64,000 nt of DNA from Actinokineospora xionganensis (lineage in GTDB: Bacteria; Actinomycetota; Actinomycetes; Mycobacteriales; Pseudonocardiaceae), in the NCBI RefSeq assembly GCF_014323725.1, contig NZ_JABVED010000008.1, positions 248,001 through 312,000 of the forward strand, read 5' to 3'. A program made the position numbers and the translations under genes. Positions within the stretch are counted from its first letter, which is position 1; each line of letters opens with the position of its first letter. The notes under the pieces were generated by a model. The model searched no databases and had not been told where the DNA came from. It saw only the letters and a list, made by a program, of their open reading frames with translations. Below are positions 45,201-52,372 of the stretch, piece by piece.

Positions 45201-45838
45201 GCCCGGGCGACGAACCGTTCGAGGAACACGCCACCGGACCCGAAGTTCGCCTCGGCGATCCCCCGCACGCCCGGGAACGCCTCCCGCACCTCGATTTCGT
45301 CCGCGCAGGGCCTCAGTCCGATGCCGCCACCACCAGCTGTGGCTTTGAGCATCACCGGGTATCCGATCTCCGCGGCCGCCCGCACCGCCTCGTCGGCGTC
45401 GGCGAGCAGCCCGCTGCCCGCCAGCAGCGGCACCCCGGCCCGCTCGGCGGCCTGCCGAGCGGAGTGCTTGTCCCCGAACAGCTCCAACTGCTCCGGCGTC
45501 GGCCCGACGAAGATCAGCCCGGCGCCGGCCGCGGCCCTGGCGAACGCGGCGCTCTCGGAGAGAAAGCCGTATCCGGGGTGGATGGCCCCGGCCCCGGTCG
45601 CCTGGGCCGCGGCGATGATCCGGGCCATGTCGAGGTACGTCTCAGCGGGCGCGGTGCCTACGAGGTGCACGGCGTCGTCGGCGAGCCGGGTGTGCGGCGC
45701 CCCCGCGTCGGCGTCGGAGTACACCGCCACCGTCCGCAGCCCGAGTGCCCGCGCGGAGCGGATGATCCGACACGCGATCTCCCCTCGGTTGGCGACGAGC
45801 ACCGCTGTATACAGCCCTGTCGACTTCGCCGTATCCAT
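42275..45838 (-). CDS. uca: Biotin-dependent urea carboxylase
   Basis: The protein has 1,187 residues. Domains in order are biotin carboxylase (VLVANRGEIACRIIRSARALG, ATP loop KATAGGGGIGLRP, EVNTRLQVEHPVTE), a carboxyltransferase pair of the KipA and KipI type (residues ~460-1040), and a C-terminal biotinyl domain with Lys in RLEAMKLEV. It carboxylates urea, or guanidine in some homologues, to the allophanate-type product. Neighbouring urea transport genes favour urea. Start ATG 45838 lacks a ribosome-binding site, so a leaderless or slightly different start is possible. It is the first gene of an eight-gene operon. Confidence 0.92.
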   Translation of the reverse strand: MDTAKSTGLYTAVLVANRGEIACRIIRSARALGLRTVAVYSDADAGAPHTRLADDAVHLVGTAPAETYLDMARIIAAAQATGAGAIHPGYGFLSESAAFARAAAGAGLIFVGPTPEQLELFGDKHSARQAAERAGVPLLAGSGLLADADEAVRAAAEIGYPVMLKATAGGGGIGLRPCADEIEVREAFPGVRGIAEANFGSGGVFLERFVARARHVEVQVFGDGAGTVVCLGDRDCSVQRRNQKIVEEAPAPGLPDDVRERLHRTARELCASVDYLGAGTVEFVYDTDRGEVSFLEVNTRLQVEHPVTEEVTGIDLVGWMLRLAQGERGFLTDATPAGHAVEARIYAEDPVLDFRPSSGLVTRAEFPEGVRVDGWVEAGQTVSAAYDPLLAKVIAHGPDRATALARLGAALAETRIDGVQTNLGQLRTICADPRTYTTSDTFVDSEPRVDVLRGGTSTTVQDWPGRIGYWQVGVPPSGPMDDRSFRAGNLALGNPEGTPGLECTFEGPVLRFSAAATVCVTGAPAIVTVDGDPVSQWEPVDVPAGGVVEVGTPPGPGMRTYVLVRGGFDVPIYLGSAATFTAGAFGGHGGRALRTGDVLRPGAAPRTVSVPIEPPEFPSRWEIEVSEGPHAAPDFLTRDGLARFYGTDWSVHTQSARNGVRLNGPKQLWARPDGGDAGLHPSNVHDTAYSVGAVNVSGDTPVLLGPDGPSLGGFICPVTVVSGARWKIGQLRPGDTVRFVPVPEATATALHNRTAPARPHAVGGDGDDGVLARLDARDAAPSVTYRRSGHDNVLVEYGPMTLDLGLRLRVHALMAAIDELAPAGIVDTTPGVRSLHLHTDPEVLPLRTLLGLLREAEALIPATAELAVPSRTVRLPLSFDDPSIHEAIERYQANVRDDAPWNPDNIEFIRRINGLSTVDEVRDIVFDASYLVLGLGDVYLGAPAATPLDPRHRLVTTKYNPARTWTPEGGVGIGGAYMCVYGMESPGGYQLIGRTVPIWSGLRQYGPFESGVPWLLRFFDRVSFYPVSAGELLDVRADLKAGRAELAIGEGEFVLAEHERFLAANAAGIEAFRARQNSAFEAERQAWHMAGEFDPRPEPEPVPPLQVRVPPGGSLVEAPLSASVWRIDARAGDTVVAGQPLMRLEAMKLEVVVRAPVDGVVAEILVAPGQHLDAGHALAVVARREAA

Positions 45839-45853
45839 GGGCGGAAAATTAGG

Positions 45854-45872
45854 GAGCCGGTGTTTCCGGCTC
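45854..45872. promoter_or_regulatory. Palindrome in the urea carboxylase / DUF202 divergent promoter
   Basis: GAGCCGG-TGTTT-CCGGCTC has perfect 7-bp arms and lies 16 bp upstream of the urea carboxylase start, in a 103-bp divergent intergenic region. It could be an operator for the GntR protein at the operon end or a 5' leader hairpin. Confidence 0.5.
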
Positions 45873-45941
45873 GGCGTCCGCGGATGGCGATCATGTGTCC
45901 CCCGATTACGGCTCGCCGTGCCCGCACGTAACACGAGGTGG

Positions 45942-46313
45942 ATGATCGACCATATGGACGAACGCTGGCCCCACCAGGTCTACGGCGTGGGCGAGGACCC
46001 CGACGCGCGGTTCACCCTCGCCAACGAACGCACCATGCTCGCCTGGATCCGCACGGCCCTGGCGCTGATCGCCGCGGGCGTCCTGGTCGACGCGGTCAAC
46101 CTGCCCATCGCCGAGGGCCCCCGCCGCTGGCTGGCGGCGGGCTTGGTGCTGCTCGGCGCGATCACCGCGACCGGCGGCTGGTTCCGCTGGGCCCGCACGG
46201 AACGCGCGCTGCGCACCGGCACGCCCATGCCCGCGCCCACCTTGGGCGCGGTGATCGTCGGCGGCCTCGTGGTCGCGGCGGCGCTGGTGCTGGCGGTGAT
46301 CCTGCTCCGATGA
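45942..46313 (+). CDS. YidH/DUF202 membrane protein
   Basis: The protein has 123 residues with three hydrophobic segments. The family motif is FTLANERTMLAWIRTALALIAAG with the conserved ANERT(F/M)LAW box. The function of DUF202 proteins is not established. GAGGTGG lies immediately before ATG 45942; ATG 45954 is an alternative. Its stop overlaps the start of a second DUF202 gene, an arrangement common in actinobacteria. Confidence 0.85.
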   Translation: MIDHMDERWPHQVYGVGEDPDARFTLANERTMLAWIRTALALIAAGVLVDAVNLPIAEGPRRWLAAGLVLLGAITATGGWFRWARTERALRTGTPMPAPTLGAVIVGGLVVAAALVLAVILLR

Positions 46314-46564
46314 CCCTGCACGTCGAACGCACCCGTCTCGCGTGGGCGCGGACCACGCTGGCCCTCATCGGCCTCGCCGCCGTGGTGATCCGGCTGCGCA
46401 TCGACCAGCCGGTCCTGGTCGGCACCGCCACCTTCGCCATCGGCCTGCTGCTGCTCGCCACGCTGCGCGGCAACCGGCGAGCCGACGGCGCCATGCCCGC
46501 GGCGGTCGTCGGGCTGGTGCTGGTCGTCGTCGTGGTCGAACTGGTCGGAATCCTCAGCGGCTGA
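46310..46564 (+). CDS. Second DUF202 membrane protein
   Basis: The protein has 84 residues with three hydrophobic segments and a shortened form of the family motif (VERTRLAWARTTLALIGLA). It is coupled to the previous gene by ATGA and its 3' end overlaps the convergent beta-propeller pseudogene by 11 bp. The pair may form a hetero-oligomer in the membrane. Confidence 0.82.
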   Translation: MTLHVERTRLAWARTTLALIGLAAVVIRLRIDQPVLVGTATFAIGLLLLATLRGNRRADGAMPAAVVGLVLVVVVVELVGILSG

Positions 46565-47782
46565 GCAGGCCCGCGTCGACCTTGCCGAGCCGCATGCGCT
46601 GCGGGTGGTCGCCGACCGGCACGCTGGAGACTTCCCGGCCGGTGGCGTAGGAGATCGCGGAGACCCGGTCGCTGCCGCTCCAGGAGACGAAGCAATGCGC
46701 GCCGTCGCGGCTCGGGGTGGCCCAGTACGGCTTGAGGCCGGTGCTGACCAGGCTCGGGAAGCTGAAGTCGGCCCGGTCGACGATCGCGGCGTAGTCCGAC
46801 ATCGTCCCCGCCACGCAGATCTTCCTGTCTTCGCCGCCTATCGCGATCCCGTGGTGTGCCGAGTCGAGCAGGTACTGCTCCCTCGGCAGGTCCTTCACGT
46901 GGTCGGCGATGGGCAGATTCGCGACTCGGGTCACCTTGTCGGCCACGAGGTCGTACTCGACGAAGCCGTGGAAGAACGAGACCTGCAGGTAGGCGTAGCG
47001 CTCGTTGTTGGTCAGCGTCATCGGCCGCACCGCGGCGCTCATCCCCGGATACCCGGCCTCGGCGAGCTTGGCCCCCATGTCGATCCGCTTGACCACCTGG
47101 TTGGTCACGGCGCGACGACCTGGAAGTACCGCGCCCCCTTGGTCGAGTCGAGCGCAGGAAGGTCGAGCGGGGTGTAGACGGTGCCGATGCTGGCATGGAA
47201 GATGCGCGCCGCGTCCCGCGAATACACGTTCTCGTGCGGCGAGTCCCCAGACGGGAAGGTGCCCACCTCACGCCCGGTCGCCACGTCGAGGATGTGCACA
47301 ACGTTCGCCGTGGAAGCCGACACGGCGACCCGCGTCCCATCCGGCGACAGCGCCATGTGGTCGGACCGCTGCCCTTGGACCACGAACCGCCACACGACGG
47401 CGCCGGAGGCCAGGTCGATCGAGACGACGTCGGCCAGACTCGGCCGGGAGACGATCAGCCGTCGCCCGTCCGGCGTGGTGTACATGTCGTCGACGAACTG
47501 GTCATGCCCCTCGCCGACGAACTGCCGGATGGCAACGAAGTAGGCCAGGCGCACCGGGTTCAGATAGATCTCGGTCATCCGTTGACGGATGTCCGGGATG
47601 ACGTCGACTCGCCCCAACCTGCGCAGCGGCAACTCAGTGGAGACGAGGTCGGCGGTGCCGTCCCAGTTGTTGCCGACGAAGAGCACCTCCCTCAGGGGAG
47701 CAGCTTGAGCGGGCACAGTCGGCACCACGACCGCCGCCACCACCGCAACCGCGGACAGCTTCGCGACCAGCTTGATCCACAT
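46554..47782 (-). pseudogene. Secreted YncE-like beta-propeller protein, frameshifted
   Basis: The N-terminal frame (ATG 47782, stop 47105) has a signal peptide (VPTVPAQAAP) and propeller repeats such as HMALSPDGTRVAVSASTANVVHILDVATGREV. It stops right after GARYFQVVAP. The second frame (46554-47108) continues the same repeat from TNQVVKRIDMG to SYATGREVSSVPVGDHPQRMRLG. Restoring one base near 47110 would give VVDAVTNQVV, the expected blade boundary. So a single-base deletion splits the gene; a sequencing error is equally possible. The second frame could start at a GTG that overlaps the first stop. Related proteins are quinoprotein-like surface or periplasmic lactonase-fold proteins. Confidence 0.75.
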
Positions 47783-47835
47783 CCGACCCTCGTTTCTCGG
47801 CGCCCGCAAAGGTCAACGACCAGCACACAGCCGGG

Positions 47836-48261
47836 TTACGCGAGGATCGTTCGCATATTGGCCGACAAGGTTTTGGCGAGAATCACCAGGAGCGCGCCCG
47901 CCCCGACCAGCAGCACGAGCGTGATCACTCCGAAGACGGCGACCTGGCGATACCGAATTGCGTGTCGCAGGCGGTAGTTGGCGGCCAGGGCAGCCACCGT
48001 GCAAGTGATTGGAGCCACCCAAGACCAGTCGGGGTGGACTACGAGTCCGACGACAGCAAGCGCGCCGAGGAAGAAGCTCAAGATCATGGCGTAGAGACTG
48101 CCGCTCTTGACGATTCCGTCTTGCCACGCCAGAGGCAGCAGGCTGTCGTCCACCACCATCCAACTCTCGGTCTCGGCCAACCTTCGTTCGGGTTGTTCTA
48201 CACGTTCCAACCGCACCTTGATCCACCGGAGACTCAAGCGCAAGGTGCCTCTGGGGTTCAC
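47836..48261 (-). CDS. Membrane protein of unknown function
   Basis: The frame has 141 residues. The first ~50 residues are charged, then come three hydrophobic segments (LYAMILSFFLGALAVVGLVV, WVAPITCTVAALA, VFGVITLVLLVGAGALLVIL). No family was recognised. No good ribosome-binding site precedes GTG 48261, and a later start (ATG at the MVVDDSLLPL segment) is possible. It lies between the propeller pseudogene and a lipoprotein gene on the same strand. Confidence 0.5.
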   Translation of the reverse strand: MNPRGTLRLSLRWIKVRLERVEQPERRLAETESWMVVDDSLLPLAWQDGIVKSGSLYAMILSFFLGALAVVGLVVHPDWSWVAPITCTVAALAANYRLRHAIRYRQVAVFGVITLVLLVGAGALLVILAKTLSANMRTILA

Positions 48262-48349
48262 GACGAGGGCGGCGACTGCTCACCGCATGAGCGGGAGGTT
48301 CAAGCGCCCACCGGCATGAACCAAGCGTGTCGAGCACAGAGTCCGACTG

Positions 48350-48862
48350 TCAGTTCTGCGGCGCAGGCGTTCCTTCTGGCCAAACGCACGGCGAGGTGGA
48401 GATCACGTAGAAACCGCCGACGTCATTAGCCTTCAGCGAGATTCGGAAGCTGTCGTTCTTGTTCTCCGCCCACAGGTACATGTCTTTGGGCCGCGAGTCC
48501 TCCAGTATCTGGAAGTTGTGAGTTTCCCACCATTGTTTGATGGTGTCGAAGTAGGCGTTGTAGTCGGCTGGCGGAAGATCGTGTATTTGGTACGAGTGGG
48601 ATTCCGTGACGCGACCGCGTGGTCCGTTGTCGGTGGGGTCGTCGCAGTTCTGAGGTGTGCTGAGGCGTTGTTCGAGCCGTGCCTCCTTAGGGAGAAGAGC
48701 GACGACTGCGTGGATGTTCTCCTCCACCCGTCGTGCGGCCTCCTGTTGTGTGATCGTGTTGCGCATTTCGTCTCCACAGCCAGATATGAGGATGGTCGAC
48801 AAACCGAGCGTGACGAGCGCCCGTCGACGGGGGCCAGATTTTCTTGTGGCGACTCTGTTCAT
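48350..48862 (-). CDS. Lipoprotein of unknown function
   Basis: The protein has 170 residues. A signal peptide ends in the lipobox LISGCG, after which ~140 residues of mixed alpha/beta follow with IHDLPPADYNAYFDTIKQWWE and a paired Cys near each end of the mature domain. This resembles short lipoproteins found next to DUF1023 hydrolases in actinobacteria. It overlaps the stop of the truncated DUF1023 gene (ATGA), which supports a common origin as an operon. Confidence 0.75.
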   Translation of the reverse strand: MNRVATRKSGPRRRALVTLGLSTILISGCGDEMRNTITQQEAARRVEENIHAVVALLPKEARLEQRLSTPQNCDDPTDNGPRGRVTESHSYQIHDLPPADYNAYFDTIKQWWETHNFQILEDSRPKDMYLWAENKNDSFRISLKANDVGGFYVISTSPCVWPEGTPAPQN

Positions 48863-49644
48863 GTTGTCGGTTTCCCCGCGATGATGTTTCCCATATTATT
48901 CAACGCCTTATTCTCTTGGTCCCAGTATTGGCTGTGGGCTTCAGTGCTGTACCCGGTCCAACTTGATGTTCCTGGGTCGGAGGTGAACACGTTGCCGCCG
49001 AACATGGGGCCTGCGGGGTCGGGTCCGTGGACGTCGAAGGGTTCTTTGAACACGTTGGTGACCTGGATGACGTCGTGCTTGGCGACGGTGGAGTGGACGT
49101 TCTCGGGTGGCAGGCCGAGGTCTTCGGCGCGGCTGACGCCGGTTCCGGGGCTGCCGACGAAGACGACGTCGTCGGCGTTGATGTTCATGTCGCGGGCGGT
49201 GTGGCCGATGACGGTGGAGCCGTAGCTGTGTCCGATGACGGTGTTGTGCGAGGGCGTCCCCTGATGGGTGGCGCGTAGGCCGTCCTGGAAGCGGTCCAGG
49301 TCCTGGCGGGCGTTCTGTGCGTAGTCCTCATCGGCGGCGGCGACGAGATCCTGCGGGGCGTCGTAGCCGATCCAGGTGATCGACGCGGTGGACGGTGAAC
49401 CCGCCTGCTTCGCTGCGTCGACCATGCTGTCGGAGCGGCCGATGTCGGTGCCGCAGGTGCCGAGCCTCGCGCCGGTTCCGGGCACGAAGGTCGCGACGTT
49501 GGCCGCGGTGTCGGGGTTTCCGATTGCGACGATGGCACGGCCGTTGCCGGAGCTGTCGATACCGAGCAAGTAGGCCTGCTGTTGGCCGGCCTGCGGTGAG
49601 GTGAGCCGCTTCTCGATGGTGTCGAGTCCACCGAGCGAGTATGA
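48859..49644 (-). pseudogene. DUF1023 alpha/beta hydrolase, 5'-truncated
   Basis: The remaining frame covers the hydrolase core: LGGLDTIEKRL, YLLGIDSSGNGRAIVAIGNPD, VPGTGARLG, the nucleophile elbow VIGHSYGSTVIG, VFVGSPGTGV and the His region TEAHSQYWD. DUF1023 proteins normally carry several hundred more N-terminal residues. Here homology begins abruptly near 49644, the sequence just upstream is unrelated, and an in-frame TAG follows at 49675. The only starts left are internal TTG codons such as 49569. A deletion or rearrangement has removed the 5' part and promoter. About 115 bp with no gene separate it from the HNH gene end. Confidence 0.7.
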
Positions 49645-49760
49645 CGCAACCGGCCACGCTCTGGAGCCAGACGACTACAGAAGGGAGTAGAACTACCTAC
49701 TGCTCTCCCATGCCTCTTGATCATCTGGCCGACAGTCAGGCGCGCCGGTGTCCGACGGAC

Positions 49761-51122
49761 TCACTTCACGAATCGGTTCGCCCGGTGCCAAGCGAAGTAC
49801 GGTTCCGTGCCTGGCCGGTGCGCAGAGCAGCGCCGGGTGCCCACGAGGGTCACGTGGTCGGCGAACCGTCCACTCGGCATGGCTTCCGCAGTCCGGATCC
49901 AGCCGTCCTTGTCGACCGTGATGTACCCCAGTTCGAACAGCATGTCGCAGCCGAAGGCACAGGCGGCCATCGCGACATTGCGCAGGTCGCGGCGCTCTTC
50001 GTCGGTACACTGCGACCGGGGCTTGATGTGGGCGGCGACCAGGTAGCGCAGCGGGAACGTGTCTCCGCACAGTGCGCACTGAGCGGTGTCGTCGGTGCCC
50101 ACGACCAGCTTGCGCAGCTCCGCCTGCTCAACTCGGCGGACGGCGGCGGTCATCTTGTCGAGGGTGTCCGGCGGCAGCGACGGCAGCGTCGCCTTGGTGA
50201 CCGAGTCGAAGGCCGTGCGGATCTCGATCATCGCCCGCTCCGCCACCCCTGCGAGACCGACCCGGTCAAGCAGGTCGGCTTGATCGGCGAGGTCGGACAA
50301 GTGCTCGGTACGCAGGACGTAGATCGATTCGGCCCGCACGACCGGGTTGGCAAGCAGAGCGGCCGCGTCTTCGGTGAACCCGGCGCGGGCGTCCGTGTCC
50401 GCTGCGGTCGGCGGGCCAGCCAGGTTATGCCTCTCCCAGAGTGTCGAGTCGCTGCCGAGGTGCCAGAACGGATACCGCGGTGCGGCCGACGCTCCGAAGT
50501 CTCGCAGCAGGTCGCCGACCTCCTTGTCGAATTCCGGCCAGTCGAACAACCGGCCCTCACCAGCTGCCAGGCGACCGAGCGCCCAGAGGAGCGCGATCGG
50601 CTCGCGAGCGGGCTTCCCACCCGAGTTGTGGACCTTGAGCGACTTCAGGGACGCAATGAGATCATCGACCAGCAGCGGCGCGGCCAGGTCCCGCTCCAAT
50701 CGCGGGCCGTCCGCGATCCCGTAACCAGGCACTTCGAGGACCAGACGCATGCGTTTGCGGTTGTTGCCCGCCTTCGGAGCGCCCTCTTCCTGGCCGATCC
50801 GGCCCTGCGCACTGGTCAGCCGCTTGCGCAGCGCATCGAAGTCGGAGGCCGGACTCAGCTGGATTGAGCCGTCGGTGAGTAATCGTTTGTGGAGCGGCAG
50901 GTCGGCAGTCTTCTTCGACTCCACCGCCGCGGAGACGATCACCGCCGACCGCTGGGCCAGTCTGCCGAGGAGCACCACCAGGGCGGGCACGTAGTCCCGG
51001 TTACGTGGCCCGTTCTTGGTCCTCCCACCAGCGCTTTCGAAGGTCATCGACAGCTGCCCGTCGTGGGCCTCGACGGCGAACTCCGCGATGAGCGGTGTAC
51101 CTGAGTCTGTGAACGGTTGCAC
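49761..51122 (-). CDS. HNH endonuclease, probable ScoMcrA-like (phosphorothioate-dependent type IV) restriction enzyme
   Basis: The protein has 453 residues from GTG 51122, which has a GGTGGA site. Residues 1-120 resemble the N-terminal domain of ScoMcrA-type enzymes (RNRDYVPALVVLLGRLAQ). A middle domain (ALLWALGRLAAGEGRLFDW, PRYPFWHLGSD) looks like the sulfur-binding domain that reads phosphorothioate DNA. The C-terminus is an HNH module: CALCGDTF, VAAHIKPRSQ, DLRNVAMAACAFGCDMLFE. The last conserved His of many HNH enzymes appears here as Cys (FGCD), so activity is uncertain. No modification genes (dnd or ssp) are nearby. The family call is from memory of motifs. Confidence 0.6.
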   Translation of the reverse strand: MQPFTDSGTPLIAEFAVEAHDGQLSMTFESAGGRTKNGPRNRDYVPALVVLLGRLAQRSAVIVSAAVESKKTADLPLHKRLLTDGSIQLSPASDFDALRKRLTSAQGRIGQEEGAPKAGNNRKRMRLVLEVPGYGIADGPRLERDLAAPLLVDDLIASLKSLKVHNSGGKPAREPIALLWALGRLAAGEGRLFDWPEFDKEVGDLLRDFGASAAPRYPFWHLGSDSTLWERHNLAGPPTAADTDARAGFTEDAAALLANPVVRAESIYVLRTEHLSDLADQADLLDRVGLAGVAERAMIEIRTAFDSVTKATLPSLPPDTLDKMTAAVRRVEQAELRKLVVGTDDTAQCALCGDTFPLRYLVAAHIKPRSQCTDEERRDLRNVAMAACAFGCDMLFELGYITVDKDGWIRTAEAMPSGRFADHVTLVGTRRCSAHRPGTEPYFAWHRANRFVK

Positions 51123-51258
51123 AGTTCCACCATTCCCGATCAAGGTCACGGTGACGATTCGGTCAGTCCTGGGACAGGAAACCGCCCCAGGGTGTCGGTG
51201 CCGCACCTGATCGTGGCACCATCTTGCGCACGCGCGGGCGGCACCTGAGGGAGATCGG

Positions 51259-51771
51259 ATGAACGACCGGACCGAACAGGTCGATGACCTCCAGCTAGTC
51301 GCCCTGCCCAGTGCGATCGGCTGTGCCGAGATGTTCGTCCGGTTCTCACTGACCGAGTGGGCGCTGCGGGACATGCGTGACGTGGCCGCGGAGGCGGCCA
51401 GGGTCGTCACCACCGCGGTGGTGGACTCGGTCAATCCGGCTGCCCCCGGGATGATGACCGCGCGGGTACGGCTGTCCGGCGCCGACCTGATCTTCGAGGT
51501 CGAGTCGCAGCTGCCGGTGCCGACGCCCGCCATTCCCGGTGTGGCGCGGGTGGGGACCACCCAGATCGACCACGGCCGCTACATCGTCTGGTTCGCCCTG
51601 GCCCTGCCCAGCGGCATGAACGCCTCGGCGGTGCCGCTGCCCCGACGCCAGCGCAAGGCCTCGCAGGCCGCGCGGGCGGCGGTGCCCGACGAGCCGATGA
51701 CGACCGACCCGGACGTCATGCGGCGGATCTTGTTCGGCCTCAACGGCTCCCCCGACCAGCGCCGCACCTAG
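51259..51771 (+). CDS. Possible anti-sigma-type ATP-binding regulatory protein
   Basis: The protein has 170 residues. The opening LQLVALPSAIGCAEMFVRFSL and the helix EAARVVTTAVVDSV resemble the first strand and N-box helix of RsbW-like GHKL anti-sigma factors, common in actinomycetes. I see no clear G1/G2 ATP-lid motifs, so nucleotide binding is doubtful. A basic tail of ~45 residues follows. GAGGGAGA precedes ATG 51259. It is divergent from the HNH gene (136 bp between starts), and its TAG stop lies in the CTAG of the second 168-bp inverted-repeat element. Confidence 0.6.
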   Translation: MNDRTEQVDDLQLVALPSAIGCAEMFVRFSLTEWALRDMRDVAAEAARVVTTAVVDSVNPAAPGMMTARVRLSGADLIFEVESQLPVPTPAIPGVARVGTTQIDHGRYIVWFALALPSGMNASAVPLPRRQRKASQAARAAVPDEPMTTDPDVMRRILFGLNGSPDQRRT

Positions 51772-51935
51772 TGGCTCGTCCAGGAACGTTGGCCGGGTAT
51801 CGGCGTGGTCACGGCGTCGCTGCCAAGGCGCGGGGACAGCGCTCGTACCGGGTTGTACTTGGCTGTTCCCGCAACGCGGGCAGCGGCGTCGTGGGCATGT
51901 CGAGACCCGGTCAACGTTCCTGGACGGGCCACTAG
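51768..51935. mobile_element. 168-bp MITE-like inverted-repeat element, copy 2
   Basis: CTAG borders lie at 51768-51771 and 51932-51935, with terminal inverted repeats as in copy 1. The two copies are identical but for one base in the right repeat, which makes this copy's repeats slightly more perfect. It begins on the stop codon of the upstream gene. The flanking sequences of the copies are unrelated, so the whole 168 bp moved as a unit, recently. Confidence 0.85.
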
Positions 51936-52114
51936 CAACAAGGCCTGGGTATCTGGGGGCCGAAAGTCCCCTCTTAAAGTGTGTCGACGCAATCTGGTCA
52001 CTCTTTGTAACGTCGGCGGGGTGAAGGTCCGATGCAACCTTATGACGGGCTCACGCATCTAACACCTCACCAGCTACGAATACGAAGTAACCCACAGACC
52101 AGGGGGGACCCGAA

Positions 52115-52372
52115 ATGTCCGAGCCACACGAACTGAGTCATCGCACCCTCGCAATGCTGCGAGCCGTCGCGGCGGGCCGCGCGCACATCAGCTGCGGGCG
52201 CGAACCCGACCTCTACATCGACGGGGTGCCCTTCTGCGACCAGTTCAGCGCCCACTCGCTGACCCACGACGGCTACATCGCCCCGGGCACCGGCCGCTTC
52301 GGCCAGCTCGTCGCCGCGACGCTGACCCCCGCGGGCATCCGCGCGCTCGAGTCGGTGGCCGTCGCCGCCTAG
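52115..52372 (+). CDS. Small conserved-looking protein of unknown function
   Basis: The protein has 85 residues, no membrane segment, two Cys (ISCGREPDL and VPFCDQFS) and a pattern of alternating polar strands. AGGGGGG eight bases before ATG 52115 is a strong ribosome-binding site. No family recognised. It is preceded by ~180 bp without a gene after the MITE. It ends in a CTAG shared with the convergent GGDEF gene, both using TAG. Confidence 0.65.
   Translation: MSEPHELSHRTLAMLRAVAAGRAHISCGREPDLYIDGVPFCDQFSAHSLTHDGYIAPGTGRFGQLVAATLTPAGIRALESVAVAA

Noticed and set aside
45839-45941. ykkC-type guanidine riboswitch before the carboxylase gene
   Set aside because: Only 103 bp separate the divergent genes, and only a simple hairpin was found, without the conserved ACGG-type elements I would expect.
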